Positions 6,194-7,273 of a DNA stretch of 7,273 nt are shown here, in pieces. Origin of the DNA: an uncultured Collinsella sp. (GTDB lineage: Bacteria; Actinomycetota; Coriobacteriia; Coriobacteriales; Coriobacteriaceae); assembly GCA_900544065.1 (NCBI GenBank), contig UQTR01000093.1:1-7273 (forward strand). The letters are read 5' to 3'. Made by a program: the position numbers and the translations under genes. The notes below the pieces were generated by a model that was not told the DNA's origin, searched no databases, and saw only the letters and a program-made list of their open reading frames with translations. How positions within the stretch are numbered: position 1 is the first letter of the stretch; each line of letters begins with the position of its first letter.

Positions 6194-6251
6194 CCGGCAC
6201 TTAGGGACGTTCCTTAACTGCCGGCAGAAAAGGAACGCCCCCAAGTGCCGG
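6194..6251 (-). repeat. 58-bp palindrome in the leader of the CPBP gene
   Basis: Arms 6194-6215 and 6230-6251 pair over 22 positions around an inner self-complementary CTGCCGGCAG (6218-6227), with AA opposite AA between. On the plus strand two positions are A-C mismatches; in minus-strand RNA both become G-U pairs, so the stem is complete only in the transcript running toward the CPBP gene. The stem is followed by a base and UUUU, then directly by the GAGGAGG ribosome binding site. It could act as a weak terminator or as a leader structure. Alternatively it is a mobile REP-like palindrome. Confidence 0.75.
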
Positions 6252-6264
6252 CAGTTTGGGACAG

Positions 6265-6468
6265 TCATTGTTGATGAGAATCGGGCGCGGTGCCAAAGGC
6301 CCCGTTGGGCGAAATGTCGAACGGAAAGGTGCCGCAGCGATTGAACGCGGCGATAAACATGCGGATGGCGTTGGACGGCGTGGTGCCCACGAGCTGGGTT
6401 GCCGCCGCGAAGGCCGCCTTCTCCTCGGGCAAGACCTTCGCGACTACAGGGGTCATGTGTTCTGCCAT
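6265..6468 (-). CDS. RelB/DinJ-like antitoxin, short and without a visible toxin
   Basis: The 67-residue product has the ribbon-helix-helix pattern of RelB/DinJ antitoxins: a short basic-strand segment TPVVAKVLPEEKAAFAAA (6-23), then GTTPSNAIRMFIAAFNRCG (28-46), which corresponds to the family's G-x-T-x-S-x-A-I-R-x-F-x-x-x-x helix, and then the diagnostic FPFDI (48-52). Such proteins bind their own operator and neutralise a RelE/YafQ-type endoribonuclease through their C-terminal tail. Here only 15 residues follow PFD, against about 35 in E. coli DinJ (86 residues), so the toxin-binding tail is mostly missing. No toxin gene lies on either side. The ATG at 6468 is preceded by AAGGAAG. The stop codon falls 13 bases before the big palindrome, which may have replaced the original 3' end. 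It may be a residual or repurposed DNA-binding protein. Confidence 0.68.
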   Translation of the reverse strand: MAEHMTPVVAKVLPEEKAAFAAATQLVGTTPSNAIRMFIAAFNRCGTFPFDISPNGAFGTAPDSHQQ

Positions 6469-6580
6469 GGCGCTTCCTTTTTGAAACGACGGTAGTGCGG
6501 ATAGATGCGGGCCACGCGGCTGGGCGACGGGCTGTGAAGGCAACCCGATTGGCCCGCATCCGGAGTTTGTTTCTGCGGCG

Positions 6581-6611
6581 TTGGTATTACTTGGTATTCC
6601 TAAGTATTACC
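6581..6611. promoter_or_regulatory. Three phased 10-mers, candidate operator of the antitoxin-like gene
   Basis: TTGGTATTAC, TTGGTATTCC and TAAGTATTAC follow each other without gaps at 6581-6610, so GTATT recurs every 10 bp on one face of the helix. The outer copies also form a dyad (GGTATTACTT 6583-6592 against AAGTATTACC 6602-6611, nine of ten). An inverted GGTATTC occurs at 6621-6627. Ribbon-helix-helix repressors bind such short, phased sites. The element is 113 bases upstream of the antitoxin-like start. No confident -35/-10 pair was found here. Confidence 0.5.
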
Positions 6612-6683
6612 CCGCAGATAGAATACCACACCCGACCCCATGGGGACGGAGGAAAACGAATCATTTTGTTGCTCAGTTAGTAT
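6612..6683. other. Gap between ABC gene stop and operator-like repeats
   Basis: This 72-base segment, downstream of the ABC gene stop, contains one self-complementary CCCCATGGGG at 6636-6645. No T-run follows it on the minus strand, so a terminator for the ABC gene is not evident, and readthrough into the antitoxin-like gene is possible. Confidence 0.4.
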
Positions 6684-7273
6684 TTAGAGCGTGATGATGT
6701 CCGAGATATCGAGGGCCTGAACGTCGACGACATCGTGCGTGGCGAGCAAGAGCGTGCGACCGTCGAGCAGGTCTAGCACGGCCTCGGCCGTCGCATCGCG
6801 CGCGGCGGCGTCCAGGCCGGTAAAGGGCTCATCCAGAATGACGGCACAGCCGCCACACAGCAGGGCTCGAGCGATCTCGACACGACGGCGCTGCCCGCCC
6901 GAAAGCTCAGCCACGCGAACATGCACGTCGATTCCCGGCACCAACCGGCGCAGCAAGGTCGTAGCGTTCGAAGCATCCACGCGCGCATCGGCACACACCA
7001 GCACGTTATCCAAAGCCGAGCTGCCCTCTACCAAGCGTGCATCCTGAAACACCATCGAGCACGGCGCGCACTCCCCCGCTGCCAACGAAAGCAGCGTCGA
7101 CTTGCCCATGCCCGAAGCGCCCATCACGCAGATACGCCCACCCGCGGGCACGTTGAGCACCAGACCATCCAGCGCCGGCGCCCAGGGCGCACGATCGCCC
7201 ACGGCAAGCGCAAGCTCCGCTGCGGCGCCATCGCTCGCAGCCCCCGCACGCCCGCGCAGTCCATGCCCATGCG
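6684..7273 (-). CDS. ABC transporter ATP-binding protein (SsuB/TauB-like), N-terminus beyond window
   Basis: This is the nucleotide-binding subunit of an ABC transporter; it hydrolyses ATP at the cytoplasmic face to drive a membrane partner not present here. Visible in order are the Walker A GASGMGKST (coded near 7121-7095), a Q-loop in VFQDARLVEGSSALDNV, the signature LSGGQRRR (around 6908-6890), Walker B VILDEP with the catalytic Glu, the D-loop GLDAAARD and the H-loop ATHD. The segment FQDARL-x4-S-x-x-DNV resembles the sulfonate/taurine/nitrate importer ATPases SsuB and TauB, though the substrate cannot be read from this. Only 19 residues separate the Walker A lysine from the Q-loop glutamine, against 37 in E. 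coli SsuB, so the usual beta-hairpin between them is missing. The frame is open to the right edge (about 196 codons seen), so the GTG at 7202 is probably internal and the true start lies outside. Stop is TAA. Confidence 0.88.
   Translation of the reverse strand, partial: HGHGLRGRAGAASDGAAAELALAVGDRAPWAPALDGLVLNVPAGGRICVMGASGMGKSTLLSLAAGECAPCSMVFQDARLVEGSSALDNVLVCADARVDASNATTLLRRLVPGIDVHVRVAELSGGQRRRVEIARALLCGGCAVILDEPFTGLDAAARDATAEAVLDLLDGRTLLLATHDVVDVQALDISDIITL

Noticed and set aside
6265..6680. Toxin gene partner for the antitoxin-like protein
   Set aside because: The sequence on both sides and both strands was read for a RelE/YafQ-type protein. Only shadow frames were found.
7200..7202. 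GTG at 7202 as the start of the ABC ATPase
   Set aside because: The frame is open to the window edge, and a start here would remove the N-terminal beta strands that precede Walker A in this family; no ribosome binding site is visible.

Overview
This is a high-GC bacterial chromosomal window (coding regions near 60% G+C, strong GGAGG-type ribosome binding sites). Its gene set is typical of an anaerobic gut bacterium: a FucO-type lactaldehyde reductase, a DUF1275/YoaK membrane protein, a YgiQ-family radical SAM enzyme, a CPBP membrane protease, a RelB/DinJ-like antitoxin and an SsuB/TauB-like ABC ATPase. Codon style, gene set and the palindromic intergenic repeats fit a Coriobacteriia member such as Collinsella. 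That placement is an inference from general resemblance, not a match that could be run here.

Layout: a 3'-truncated fucO lies on the minus strand at the left edge (1-972). A 411-nt, increasingly AT-rich intergenic stretch (973-1383) carries a LacI-type operator-like palindrome and a good -35 element. It leads into an AT-rich plus-strand gene (1384-1923) that resembles LURP-one-related/YxjI proteins and looks acquired. A hairpin with 22-bp perfect arms (1937-1995) separates this gene from the convergent DUF1275 gene (2003-2722, minus). A divergent control region (2723-2975) with a 12-bp inverted repeat next to a -10 element precedes the plus-strand ygiQ-like gene (2976-5111). The convergent gap 5112-5273 is packed with repeats: two 18-bp tandem units and three palindromes about 40 bp apart. 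The CPBP protease gene (5274-6176, minus) follows. Its leader holds a 58-bp palindrome that pairs fully only in the minus-strand RNA. Upstream of it are a short, apparently toxin-less antitoxin (6265-6468, minus), a control region with three phased 10-mers, and an ABC ATPase (6684-7273, minus) cut by the right edge.

The genes do not form one pathway. FucO belongs to deoxysugar fermentation. YgiQ, DUF1275 and CPBP are widespread but poorly understood housekeeping or membrane functions. The most unusual content is between the genes: four different palindromic or tandem repeat systems in 7 kb, several sitting exactly at gene ends or leaders, plus a foreign-looking gene bounded by a long hairpin. 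No complete, clearly new multi-gene system is visible.
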